A stretch of DNA of 64,000 nucleotides from Paramacrobiotus metropolitanus (GCF_019649055.1 NW_026570318.1:62001-126000); one strand, 5' to 3'. Positions 25,304-36,077 are shown, counted from the stretch's first letter. The notes: generated by a model not told the origin, from the sequence alone. Translations and numbers: made by a program.

Positions 25304-26259
25304 TTAGAAAAGACCGCTGGATTTCATTGCCAAGAAAACAATGACCATGACACTTAATTCAAGCATAACACTGCACCAAAGCGAAATGTGTAATTTGGCT
25401 CCGCAGCCAGAGCGGCTGCTTCGCTTGCGTCCAACGGGAATATCCGCCATACGCTCAGGTACACTAGTGGACTCGGCATTCATTAGCGGGTCAGATTCCA
25501 CAGCAGAATCCTCCAGCACAGCCTGCAATTTAATGCAGTTATTCGAAAAACTGTTCTTGCCCCGCGGAACGTAAGCGTTCGCTTACCCTGCCTGAAGTAG
25601 GGACGTTGTTTCCTCTCTCTGACAGAAAAGTCTTAGATTCACCAGCTGCCGTAGCCGCATCCACAGACGCGATAATTCTTTCTTTAACCACCAGGATAGT
25701 TCTGACTCTATTAACCGCCGCAAGCCAAAACTGCCAACAGCAACATCAAGATCAAAATTAATCTGCTACCCGATAAAAACATAGTTCGAAATAATATTTT
25801 CGTAAGAGTAATACCTGCTTAATTACACGATCAGATACTTGGTCGTTCGGTACGTCGACGCCGGTTTGCTGGCGTATATAGTCAGCAATCGCTGCGTTCC
25901 GCTACAGAGAGAAATTAGTTACCCAAATTAATTTATTGCGCAGTTTAATAAGCATAATACAAAATACGCTTTCCATAGTTCGAAGCCATGGTGCTGTGAT
26001 TGCCTTCATAGTGACCTTTACCTGAATACCGGTACACTTGGTGAACTTTCTATTCGCTGTACGCACCAGTATGTGTCAGCTCTTTTTGTTGTTCTCCAGG
26101 CGGGGACACAGAGGACGGGCGACCCCGGGGATAAATAGTTTCGGCCGTTACAGACGCACGTTCCATATCCGCCGTCCACACAACGTGATGCTCCTTGCCG
26201 GTCCCGTTGTGCTGTTTCGCATCGTTTCCCCCATTGGTTACTTTGATTTTTCCGGCCAT
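25304..26259 (-). CDS. putative tail-anchored protein, family unknown
   Basis: Three minus-strand pieces look exonic. The first is ATG at 26259 down to a GTGCGT donor at 26066, a hydrophilic N-terminus containing GKEHHVVWTADMERA. The second is 25901 down to about 25815, bounded by TCTCTGTAG and a CAG|GTATTA donor, reading NAAIADYIRQQTGVDVPNDQ. The last follows TTGCAG near 25531 and ends at the stop at 25304. It has a basic patch (GRKRSSRSGCG) and then a hydrophobic C-terminal helix (ISLWCSVMLELSVMVIVFLA) before a short tail. This suits a tail-anchored membrane protein with a cytosolic or nuclear domain. The WTADMERA and IADYI pieces faintly recall a SANT/Myb-like fold. Exon 1 to 2 phase does not close as drawn, so a small exon is missing or a donor is wrong. 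Confidence 0.4.
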
Positions 26260-26600
26260 AATTCTTACGTAGAAGAGAAATACCGTAGCACTCAGTAATT
26301 AACGCCGTGCGGCTGTTGCCTCACTGCATAACAGTGTTTTTTTGTATTTGCAGAAAAAAATCATAAAAAGTGATATGTTCTTCTAGCACACGAAAGACAT
26401 TTTAAAAGCCAGTTCCCCGAAGAAATCATATATGCAACTGGCAAGTTGCACGAAAGAGAACTGACAGATTGATAGCACAATAATTATAATTAAGTAGTCT
26501 TCTACCCTCATGGATCAGTTTAATATTTAGTATATACCATTTATTATTGAATGTTTATTGATTACGGTAAGTCGCAATATTTTGCATCTGATGCCAGAAT

Positions 26601-27183
26601 CGGCAGGGGATAAAAGGTGGCAGCGGCACCTGCCACTGGCAACTGCCACCGGTAGTGGCATTTGCCATTACGCGTTCTGGCAAGCGATAAAACGTGGCAA
26701 CTGCCAAAAATTCAAAATTCAAAATCAGCGAGAGACGATTCTGTCAAACAACGATAAGTTCCAAGTATAGGGAGAATCTTGTATTCTTCCCGATCGACTC
26801 TATAGAATTTATCCATGGACCCTTCAGCCGGAGTCGAGTGCCCGCGCTTTCCAATGCAGCAAGCGCTGCAACGCTGCTCAGCTCGGCATCCCTCGTATTA
26901 GGATTGTTTTTCATAATTTTGGTTTGTTGTGCCTGACGTGGTCCACGCGCGAACACACGACTCCGGCTGAAGTGTTCACGGAAAAGTTCTATAGAGTCGA
27001 TCTGGGAAAATGCAAAGTTTCTCCCTATAGACATTATCCTTGGATGGCAGAATCGTCTCTTGCTGATTCTGAATTTTTGGCAGTTGCCATGTTTTATCGC
27101 TTGCCAGAACGCGTAGTGGCAAATGCCACTGCCGGTGGCAGTTGCCAGTGGCAGGTGCCACTGCCACCTTTTATCCCCTGCCG
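26601..27183. mobile_element. 583-bp foldback element with 7-bp target duplication
   Basis: It starts CGGCAGGGGATAAAAGGTGG and ends with the exact inverse. Almost the whole length folds back on itself around a centre near 26890. It is flanked by the direct repeat CCAGAAT (26594-26600 and 27184-27190). The terminal CGGCAG and the AAAGGTGG core also occur in the 22.4-kb element, so the two families are related. It encodes no transposase. Confidence 0.9.
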
Positions 27184-27190
27184 CCAGAAT

Positions 27191-28430
27191 CACACTATAA
27201 CACGTAGGTCAGTATGTTTTCAAACATTTTAACTGTCGTGTCATTTTACGAAATATCCGCGTCAAATCATGCGTATACGAAAATAAAAATTAAATAAAAT
27301 CGTAAGAAAAGGGTGTAAAGACATGCGTGTCTCCCATTCAAGCATCATAGCAGCGCTGGATAAGCATCAGTACGAACAGAAAAGACTACCTGTTAAGTAC
27401 ATTGTACCCTTTGCCGATTAGTACGAAAACGCACCTGGAAGAGCGGGAAGGTAAAGCAATGTATTTCTGTTACAAGAAATGATAATGACTATCAGCCGTT
27501 GCAGACTCTGTTAACAAAATTGTTGAGCTTCAGTCTAAGCTTGTTGAATGATTTATGCTATTTAACCGCGCACAAAACCAGTGCCATGCTTTTCCGTTAG
27601 AACGCTACACTTGCGAAAATCGAGGGAAGCGGCGATATACCGACTACCGAGATATAGTCTGTGCTGCAGCTGCTCCATCGTCAGACTGTTTTCCTGATCA
27701 CATGACCGGTGCAGCCATCGTATCACATCACACATGGAATCGATAAAGAGGATCCTGATAGTGCGCTCTGTACATCGTTAAGCGTTACATACCGGTAAGT
27801 TGGCAGTATACGGTAACAGGTTGCTTGACGAACGTGTGGTGGAAAAGAGCTGTATGGCGTGTATGCTCAATATAGCGTACATAATTCTAGAAATTTGGCA
27901 CGGGAAAGCAGTCGTCTTTATTGAGAAATTATCAACTTAAGCAGTCAGTGAAATACCATGCTAGTTTGCGACCTTACTCTGTCGCAGTCACTGTCACATC
28001 AATTTTTCAAGTTTTAATGTACAGTTAGCGGCACTTAGCGCAATGATAAATGGCCATAAAAGCTAAAATCAACAGAGTGAACAGACCTAATGAGCAACAT
28101 AACTTACAACATGCCCAGGGAAGTTAAAAATGCAGTTTTATTTGGATCAAGCAGGTGACCATCGCAAAAGCGAGTGGACCAATTTACCTGGACGCCGGCG
28201 CCAGTCACCTTGTTTACGGATATCAGTCTGGTTTTGCAGTCGATTGCCAGTGATTAATTATCAGACTCGCACAAGAAAGAAGATATAAAAGCTGACAGCG
28301 CGAAAGTTAGAAGATGAACACCGCAGTCTTTTTGATATCACAAGCTAATGTTGGCGTTGTTTCTCGTTAGTTTGCTGCCTGTGTCAACTTTTGGTACGTC
28401 TTGTAAGTTTTCCGAACTCCGAGCGTTACG
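27191..28430. other. intergenic, upstream region of the peptide gene
   Basis: No gene is seen. The last 150 bases contain the TATA box listed below. Confidence 0.45.
28284..28290 (+). promoter_or_regulatory. TATA box (TATAAAA)
   Basis: TATAAAA lies 141 bases before the ATG of the small secreted precursor. This fits an unspliced 5' leader of about 110-120 bases. Confidence 0.4.
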
Positions 28431-28694
28431 ATGGCTTCACATCCTCAGAAGGTTGTGTTCTTGGTGTTAGCTGTTGCAATCGGCATTTTGTTGCCGCAGT
28501 ATAACACTGCTCCTTCGGAGCAAGCCGAGCAAGCAGACCAAGCGGAGCAACCGGCAGCCCGGACTATTACGATTCATGAGGAAGCCCATCTGACGCCAAT
28601 CGTCGAGAAAAACGACACTGGGTTCTTTGATGATTACCTCAAGCCCCGAGGAAAGGACTGCGACAGACGAATCTTCCGTCCGCTGTGCACATGA
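28431..28694 (+). CDS. secreted peptide precursor, elevenin-like
   Basis: This 87-residue single-exon ORF begins with a clear signal peptide (MASHPQKVVFLVLAVAIGIL). A low-complexity Gln/Glu/Ala spacer, an acidic region and a C-terminal KDCDRRIFRPLCT follow. The two cysteines enclose eight residues with Phe-x-Pro-x-Cys spacing. From family knowledge, the neuropeptide elevenin has the same form (Asp-Cys, eight residues, Cys, with Val-Phe-x-Pro inside), so an elevenin-type cyclic peptide is a reasonable guess. Differences are the position at the extreme C-terminus and the absence of the usual Arg-Gly after the second Cys. A melanin-concentrating-hormone-like ring or a defence peptide is possible. 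AATAAA at 28970 suits its 3' end. Confidence 0.6.
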   Translation: MASHPQKVVFLVLAVAIGILLPQYNTAPSEQAEQADQAEQPAARTITIHEEAHLTPIVEKNDTGFFDDYLKPRGKDCDRRIFRPLCT

Positions 28695-30506
28695 ACTCAA
28701 CTCTTTTGCCCAACGACCGCGTAGATTTCACACTCTAACAAAGCAAAATCGTGCGAAGTGTCATAGTACAATCCGTCATCAACATTTAACCCTACCGCCT
28801 AACGCATCCGTATTGTAACTCCTTATGCAGACGTTACAATTTGGAAAATATCCGTCTTACTGTTATTGTTTTAAACTTTTAATTAATCAGTCATATGTTA
28901 ATCTGCATCTAAATAACGTAGGTTGCGCAGGTGTACAGTTAAACAGTCAACGTGCGGCTCGTGAAAAGTAATAAAAGTGATTCTATCGTAAATGTGCGAT
29001 GGTAGTAATCGAACAGTCAAAGTGAATGCTGTACCAAAACATTAACTGAAACATCTCGCATCGCATGCTCAAATAACCCAACAATCTACTTTATTGCAGT
29101 TCATCACAAAATAATCTTCAAGATGCTACAGTAAACTATTATGGTATAATATTCTTTTACAGCTTCAGGCAGGTCGCATAACTTATTTGGGCAACAAAAA
29201 AGCAGCGAAACATCGTACAGTTCAAGACGGAACGGTCGCGCGCTCCCAACCCAGCATTCCGTATGATTATAGCGCAGTGCACTGTACGGCTAGGTGAAAT
29301 CCAGGCTGACCGCCGTGTATCTTTTACCCCCGGTTGAGAAGTAGTCGTAGCTGTCGATTGTTGCTTACGGTATCTTATTGAGTGATCTATGCTTATGAAA
29401 GTTTCCAGAAGTTTCTTAAAGGGCGCACTTTTTCCGGATAGACTTGTACATGTATCAGCATTTGATTGCACTGCTGCAAATAAACACCGGAAAAAATTTG
29501 AGTGATTGAGGTAATAAAAGACACTGCCCCGCATCGTGGCAAATTTGCTTCCGTGGAATATGTTCAGTTTGTTACGTCATAAGAGACCCCACAAACGTTA
29601 TGTGCTGCCCCTGGCACTGTACGTACAGTCTGTAGCTAAGTCTAGCGTAAAAATCCCGACGTGGATTTTGGGACTTTATTTACGAAACACAATTCAGGTG
29701 ACTGCTAGATGACTCTCAGTGACTAAACCAGAGTGGACTCTAGCATCTGCAAGCCTGGCGCTTATATAGCCACATTCGGATAAACATCCGCAGTGAGAAC
29801 GGGAAAATTTAGCGTATGGCATGACATAAATGAAGCCACAGCACTACGATGATTTCCTTAAATTACACTACCCTTATAACTGTTTCGCTGCTTACACCTT
29901 TTTCCGGGAGGCCTTTCCCCGAAGGAAATGTACAGAACATGAATTTGAGCCTTACTTAACTGCAATTAGCGTCTTTCATCATAATCATGTGCGAAGTATG
30001 CGTGAATTGTTAATACACAAATCAGTGATGACGGGACATGGAAAAACTGTTTTTAGCTTTTTCCTATATGCAGCAACATTGAGGCTTGCATTATTACACT
30101 GTACGTCGAGTTGTCTAATATTTCGCTCAATCTAATTATTATTTCATGTTTCGCTCACCGTTCACCGGCGTAACTGCCATGTGGCGCTACATGAACAAAT
30201 GCTGACAGATTGTAAATATACTCGCACTGTCTTGACATGTTTTTCATTTTGTTCCGAAATTACCAAAAACAGATACTCGTACATCCGTTGGATTTCTTTT
30301 GTTTTTTGGTCGGTAATAGCCAATAAGAAGGTATCTTTATTTCGAATGAATTCAGCATCCTTGCGGGAGTTGAACAAGTACACGAAAGGTCAATGTATTA
30401 CAAAATATAAGAATATTAATGGCATGCTTAAATCAATTTCAGCAGAATTAAGACGATCAATTTTAGCAGAATTAAGACGATAATTAAGTAAGGCGTGACA
30501 TAACAA
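28695..30506. other. intergenic, no gene seen
   Basis: No recognisable coding exon. Two near-identical 24-base units ending CAGAATTAAGACGA stand in tandem at about 30433-30481. Confidence 0.45.
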
Positions 30507-30731
30507 CTATGTTTTGCATACTTTATTGGGATTTTGCGGATGCGGCGCAAATGCCCAGTGCCAGCCATTCCACCAGCACTGATTGTAGCCCGCCCATGAA
30601 CAGCAGTTGGGCGGAGGTGGAGGCGGGGTTGGGCGATTGATTTTTTGTTTCCACCTCGCAGCGTCGCCGGCGGGTAGGTCACCGAAAGGCCGAAATTCCT
30701 CGTGCTTTTCTAAATTGGCCATGCCAGCCAT
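30507..30731 (-). CDS. short Trp/Cys-rich ORF, possible secreted-peptide exon
   Basis: This 74-residue minus-strand frame contains EFRPFGDLPAGDAARWKQK, a six-proline run, and then CCSWAGYNQCWWNGWHWAF, a tight cluster of three cysteines and five tryptophans that is unlikely by chance. A possible acceptor (CAATTTAG) lies just after the start, so the ATG may be artificial and this may be the last exon of a longer precursor. A hydrophobic stretch in an upstream minus-strand frame (near 30830) could supply a signal peptide, but I could not join them confidently. The family is not recognised. Confidence 0.35.
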   Translation of the reverse strand: MAGMANLEKHEEFRPFGDLPAGDAARWKQKINRPTPPPPPPNCCSWAGYNQCWWNGWHWAFAPHPQNPNKVCKT

Positions 30732-32651
30732 CGCTTGTACAAGCAGCTATGAATATACGGATGACATAAGGAGCTAACGCCTTGATATATGATAAACAGT
30801 TACTGTTACGCACTAAACACAAAATAAAACCGGCAACGGTGACGGTCCGCGTCGACGACTGCATCTTCCGATTGCGCAGATACAAGGCGGAAGGTCTGTT
30901 GTCGTTCAGGGAAAGAATCGTTCCACCTGAGTTAGGAAGCAGTTTATTAAAAAATATGTTCTGGATTGCCGTAGATGTGGAGCAAACGTTCTACAGACAC
31001 AGACTTTCGACGCCTTACAACTGCGTACCCTAACCAATTAGCTTTACTAAAAGAGTGCATTTGATCCATAAATTCGGATGGGTAATTTAAATTATCTTAC
31101 CAATAATCCAACAACACGGGTGGCGATTCCAGTGATTAGTTAGGTGGCAAACAAACTGAATATTAAAAATTTCTTGTTGTTGTACAGAAAGTCCTTCAAG
31201 TTACAGTAATACAGCAAGGTGATTTTTAAACTAAGTACATGGTCCATAAAATTCAAAAGGGTCGTCAATAATAAAACTTTGAGTTATTTTTAATGCTGTA
31301 AAACATTATCGAAATTGGGAGCCTCGGTTTCCTGTTGAAATGCCTTTTTCTTGCTGTTTGTATAAAGCAAAAGAAAATGTAAGCACGCAATGCTAAGGTG
31401 CTAACTTATTGCTAAGCAGAAAATACAGTATTATGAGCATGAGTTTGTACTTGTACTTACGAATATTAGTATCAGTACGAAGGCATATCAATATTTAAAA
31501 GTAGCAACAGAGAGCCTATAGAATATACAGTACATATGCGCTAATGCGCTCATAAAGCACGGGTTCGATTTCCGGGCACTGCCAAAATATTAAGTGCATT
31601 TTATGCGCTACTTCAAGTAAGTACTCGTACATACCGAGTAGTGAGCCAACATCGTACGAGATAGGACAGTACCCAAGTAGTGAGCCCCATTTTCCCATTT
31701 GGCCACAAACTGATTGTAACAGTAGAACCAACCTTAACACTTCGTCGACTGGCAGTTTTGAGCAACGAGGTCTACTTTCATGGTGTAAGCCACCAGAAGC
31801 GCACGATTGGTCATTAACTTTTTCTGCCCAATGGTGCCTCTTGTTTAAAGGATGTTTGACCAGTTCCATGAAGTGAGAAAACAAGAAACAGAGTAAGACA
31901 GGTGCCCCAGATTTACTTGTGATGAAAGGGTAGGGAGACAACATATCACTGCTATCTCTTTCATCAGCCCAGACGACCCGGATCGACCGTATATGAGAAC
32001 ACCGGCTTGCGGTATGCTCACCTGTGCTGCGTCTTCTCGGCTGCTCTAGTTGTCTTCCTTGTATGCCTTTTTGTCGAGCAAGGGAATCATTGGGCAGTCT
32101 ACTCAAACTTCCCAATGCTTCCCATTGTTTGTTGGGTAACGGCACCACATATATCGCTGAAAATTTGCCAGTTACATTACGAATGCTGTTTAGTACAAGG
32201 CTTGATTTCTCGAAACCTTTCATTCACGCAGCAGGACGCTGTGGCCCTTTGAATGCGCATGTCCCAAAAGGATGGTGAGTCACACCATCTCAATTCTGGA
32301 CTTCCGGTAACACTGAGAAGGTCGAAAACAACACTATCAAAAACTAGACCCGTTTTCATGCACATAGCCAAAAAGTTTTGTTAAAAAATTATTTTTTTGA
32401 AATTTATTACTGAATTAATAAGGTCACTTCTGGTGTGAGTAATCGTGCTAGTAGACGAAGTGTTAAGCTGCATCGTATCAGCCAACGTTGTGCGGCGAGG
32501 CACCTGATTTCCTGTAGTGTATGCGATGGGAAGCTCAGAAGCTGCACAATTATTCCCTCATAAGTACTCTTACAGATACTCGTACAGATACTCGATGTTG
32601 AAATGGATAAACTGGTTGGCAAACTATGTGTCTAGCCGTCATGCAAGTTTC
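30732..32651. other. intergenic, no supported gene
   Basis: The largest frame (31516-32223, minus) has mixed composition and no motif. A B-box-like GGGTTCGATTTCC lies at about 31562-31574. Neither is called. Confidence 0.4.
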
Positions 32652-32758
32652 AACAGCGCCTTCCAGCGCAGCCTGAGATCGGCCCAAAGTCCCGACTATT
32701 TTGGAACCATCCAGGTTGGGTAGGTCTGATGGAAAACGGCCAGACAATTTATCACTTT
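32652..32758 (+). pseudogene. left half of the interrupted PTCD2-like exon 5 (tentative)
   Basis: Just left of the retrotransposon, one frame reads FWNHPGWVGLMENGQ, which lines up loosely with SYWVAMDLLYENQ in exon 5 of the intact gene (55750-55929). The right half of the same exon lies just beyond the 3' LTR. Similarity is weak on this side, so the exact insertion point in the exon is uncertain. Confidence 0.35.
32755..32758. repeat. target-site duplication CTTT (left)
   Basis: CTTT directly precedes the 5' LTR and is repeated at 51418-51421 directly after the 3' LTR. Ty3/gypsy integrases typically make 4-6 bp duplications. Confidence 0.85.
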
Positions 32759-33460
32759 TGACGTGTACGGGCGTAGATGTCTTTAACTTGGTTAGACTTC
32801 CTAAATCCCGACTATTGTTCTCAGACCCGTACCTGCGCGTACGAAGAGCTAGCTGAGCACTGTAGCGGTGCCCAGGGGCTATATAGAGGCGCTCGGTGCG
32901 GGCTATATAAGGCGCTCGTCGCCCATTGTAATCTCAAGAGTTGTAATCCCAACAAAAGTAGAGTCTTGTTACTCGATCTGATTAACTTCAGGCTTTTGCT
33001 CTGGTCTTCTCTTTCCAAGTGAGGCTGTTCAAACTGACCTCTGGGTGACCTTTCACCTATTGTCAGGGGTCATTCCTCTACTTCGTCGACGTGCATTATC
33101 ATCTTCGGATAGTCTCGTGACGTAACAGGCTACCACTTGATCCACTTGCATCCCGTGACCTTTCGGTCTCTTCTTCAGTCTTCATGCCCTGTATCGCCAG
33201 GTTGATGGATATTTCTCTTATCGCTTCTGCTACCATCTAGCGTCGGACAGGTAACGTATACTTCTCCGTCGTGTGTGTATTTCTCGTGTTTGCAGGACCC
33301 GGACCTCTTCTTCTTTTCCTTTCCTACTTCATACCAGATCAACGTAATCTTCTACCATCTTCCGTAACAGTTTGAGACAGAGTCGCTCTATCCGACTGGA
33401 CGTGGTCGGACTAGTGGATACAGCACCCACTTCACTGTGTCAGGTATTACATTCACGTCA
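32759..33460 (+). repeat. 5' LTR (702 bp)
   Basis: It begins TGACGTGTACGGGCGTA and ends TTCACGTCA. From about 32775 it matches the 3' LTR almost base for base, with a few single-base differences. It lacks about 270 bp of U3 present in the 3' LTR (50497-50766). It also has an extra TATA-containing segment: GGCTATATAGAGGCGCTCGG followed by GGGCTATATAAGGCGCTCG, where the 3' LTR has one. Confidence 0.92.
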
Positions 33461-33479
33461 TGGCGCCCACCGATGGTTC
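33461..33479 (+). other. primer-binding site
   Basis: TGGCGCCCACCGATGGTTC starts immediately after the LTR CA. Its first nine bases match the complement of a tRNA-Lys 3' end (TGGCGCCCAACG type). The remainder does not match a tRNA I know. Confidence 0.75.
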
Positions 33480-34847
33480 TTATTTTCCCGATGTTACGGA
33501 AAATTGTAGATGGTACGTTATTTTGTATTTTCTTTTGTAACCGTAAAACGAAAATTGGTCCAGGTCAGAGTAAGGTGTTGTAATCCCACAAACTGACCGA
33601 GGTCTCTTCCCTCGCCAAGCCCCGGGCATCTGTCTCTCATCTTTCTCTCTTCGGGTGAAATAATCCCACTTTCTTTTCTGATCAATTGATCTGGTGTGCC
33701 CTTAAGGTACTAGTGTCCTTAAGGCACAGGGTGGCTATAGGGGACCGTACAGCATAGGCCTCCCTTGAAGCGAAAGCTGTACTAATAATTCTAAATTAAA
33801 CTGATTATCAATTGAATATTCTGTGTGATATTTGTGGGCTGTCAAGCCATCCGTGTGTGTGAGTTTGCAGCATCATTTTTAACAGTGAAATTCAGTCAAG
33901 TAACGGTACAGTAGCCGAAAAACCACAAAAGGTTAGCTACGATAAATCATCAATTGGACAACTGGGCAACTGAAACCTTGAAGGTCAGTTGTGATCAAGT
34001 AAAGTGAACGGCAATATCAGTCAGGAAACGCTGAGTGAAATTTGTTAGTGAAACGTGCGAGAATTTGCAGAAATTTAGTCGTTCTTTAAACTGAAACTTT
34101 TCAAAACATTGAACTTTCGTAGTGGAAAAGCCACTACTCTACGATTTTGAACTTTCGTAGTGGAAAAGCCACTACTCTACGATTTTGAAAATTCTCGAAT
34201 TTCGGTAAAATCAACAGAGCGGATATAGCCGTCTCGTGTTGTGTTAACGCAGTGTCACTGTTAGCTGGAAATCAGCCACAGTGTGTAACTAGCGGTAAAA
34301 TACGGTAAACAGCTGAAACCTGAAAGGTCAGCTGTGGTAAATTGAAACACAACGAAAATAAGTTGTACATGCATACTTAAGTGTATGCTGTAACAACGTG
34401 ATACGAAACCAGCGTTAAGCAGTGCTTTTCGTCTGGTGGGTTCAAACGAAACGGTTCTGTCAGTTTTTCTGTCAGCCCGTGGGTTATACAATCTGGGTGA
34501 TTCGTCATCCAGTGGGAACGGTGCAATTGCTCCTACTTAATCCACTTAGTGGTACGGTAGGTAGCAGAGGCACTGAAACACGAAGCGAAGCTTCTGAAAC
34601 CTTAAAGGTCAGTAGCGTAAACGAAATAATACGAGCAGCTTTTGCACGCAAAGGTGCGTGTAAAGCGGTAATACGAAACAGATCGTTGCGGTGTACATAA
34701 ACCACTTAGTGGTACGGTATTTCTGTAATCGATCGGTGGGTAATACAAACTGGTTGAGTAATCAACCAGTTGGAACAGAGCAACTTTTGCTTGCCAAACC
34801 CGTTCAAACGGTACGGTGTAGCCGCGGTTGCCTGAACGCAATACAAA
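33480..34847 (+). other. untranslated leader with repeated hairpins
   Basis: No long ORF precedes the gag ATG. Three hairpin types repeat: GTAGTGG-AAAAG-CCACTAC, twice (listed separately); GAAACCTTGAAGGTCAG-type (ACCTT/AAGGT), at about 33971, 34315 and 34597; and CCACTTAGTGGTACGGTA, at about 34542 and 34703. Such leaders usually hold packaging and dimerisation signals. Confidence 0.6.
34111..34186 (+). repeat. tandem hairpin repeat in the retrotransposon leader
   Basis: Two copies with a 38-base period start at 34111 and 34149. Each reads GAACTTTCGTAGTGG, AAAAG, CCACTACTCTACG and folds into a perfect seven-base stem with an AAAAG loop. Confidence 0.85.
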
Positions 34848-36077
34848 ATGAGTGAAGCATCAGAAAAAGTCTCGGATGCGACTGATCTGCATGTCGATGT
34901 ATACAGAGAGAAGCTTAAGGCCAAAATCGCATTGAAACGAAATCTAAATTCGCAGTCACAGAACGCAGCGGTTATGTCAGATTGGTATTCGCGTAATGCC
35001 ACGGTAATTAGCGGTAGTTCTGGGGAAAATAATGTCCCGTTAGGAGTACTTGTAAATGGTCCTCCCATAGGTGCACAAAACTCGAGCCTTACTTTTCAAA
35101 GTATGCAGTCAGCAGGCGGTCAGTCAGTAGTGGCGGTAAATCCATGTAATGTGGTAAACCCGAATTTTTCGGTAAATCCACAATTGGTAACCCCGTCGGT
35201 GTCAGTGGTAAATCCGAATCCATCGGTAAATCCACAGCTGGTAAATATGTCAGTGGTAAATCCGATATTATCGGTAAATCCACAAACTGTGAAACCAGGC
35301 GAGTTGGTAGGAATGTCGCCAGTAAGCATAAACTGTGGTTGGAGTACATGGCAGTCAGATGTTTTAAGTGGAGGAGCTCATACCCCGAATGCAGTAAGTA
35401 ATATTTTGGCAACTCCTCAGTTGTCAGTTGGAAGCAGCACATCCGCGCAGGAACATATCGAAGATATGTGGGGAAGAAATAAAATTTTCGCACCAATCAG
35501 TGGCACTAAAACCACTGATAGTGGTAGTATTGTAAGATGGGACAGTAATCCAGATACGGAAGGAACGGTAAGCAACCTCTTAATTAATTTTGATGATCAG
35601 ATCGAACCGGCACAATACTCGAGTCGACCTAATCACAAACAATTGTTTCAAGATGTTCAATTAACTGATGTTCCGTTGGAACCGTATTTCCCAAATCAGT
35701 CACAGCTAAGGCAGATTGTTCATGAAAATAATTTTGAACCATTGCGGTTCGAGTTTCTTCAAGAAGTTAGGCAGTTCGAGCAAAGACTTCATAATTTGCA
35801 GTCGGAGTATGATCTTGGTCTTGCTGTAAGCGAGAACACTAGCACATTAATTCGTAGTATGAAAGGTTTTATTGCCTCATATCAACAACAGCTCCGAGCT
35901 CAGGAGGAAGTGTTTAAATTAAACGAGGTAGTAGGCGGCTTGAATAATGAAAAGGAATTTCTTCAAACAGAATTTAATACTGTGGTGAATGGTCTAAATA
36001 ATGAAAAAGGTCTGCTTTACGCTGAATTAAATAAAACAAGCCAATTTTTAGTAGCGGCCAGAGCAGACAAGATTTAA
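34848..36077 (+). CDS. gag: gag N-terminal reading frame of the gypsy element
   Basis: This 409-residue frame is the N-terminal part of the structural polyprotein. Residues about 95-160 contain a degenerate repeat of V-N-P-x-x-S-V-N-P-Q-L-V units. Residues about 300-409 are predicted coiled coil, with a short repeat (GGLNNEKEFLQTEF, then NGLNNEKGLLYAEL). The capsid-type domain is in the next frame. The stop falls inside the coiled coil, and the -1 frame is open from 36035, overlapping by 43 bases. The overlap contains A-TTT-TTA (36044-36050), one base off a classic -1 slippery heptamer. It is therefore either programmed frameshifting at an unusual place or a disabling frame break. Confidence 0.8.
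   Translation: MSEASEKVSDATDLHVDVYREKLKAKIALKRNLNSQSQNAAVMSDWYSRNATVISGSSGENNVPLGVLVNGPPIGAQNSSLTFQSMQSAGGQSVVAVNPCNVVNPNFSVNPQLVTPSVSVVNPNPSVNPQLVNMSVVNPILSVNPQTVKPGELVGMSPVSINCGWSTWQSDVLSGGAHTPNAVSNILATPQLSVGSSTSAQEHIEDMWGRNKIFAPISGTKTTDSGSIVRWDSNPDTEGTVSNLLINFDDQIEPAQYSSRPNHKQLFQDVQLTDVPLEPYFPNQSQLRQIVHENNFEPLRFEFLQEVRQFEQRLHNLQSEYDLGLAVSENTSTLIRSMKGFIASYQQQLRAQEEVFKLNEVVGGLNNEKEFLQTEFNTVVNGLNNEKGLLYAELNKTSQFLVAARADKI

Noticed and set aside
31548-31585. tRNA-like B box GGGTTCGATTTCC
   Set aside because: No A box or cloverleaf could be found upstream at the right distance. It is too short to call a SINE.
31516-32223. 235-codon minus-strand ORF
   Set aside because: It has mixed composition, no domain or motif, no splice context and no repeat boundaries. 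It is most likely a chance open frame.
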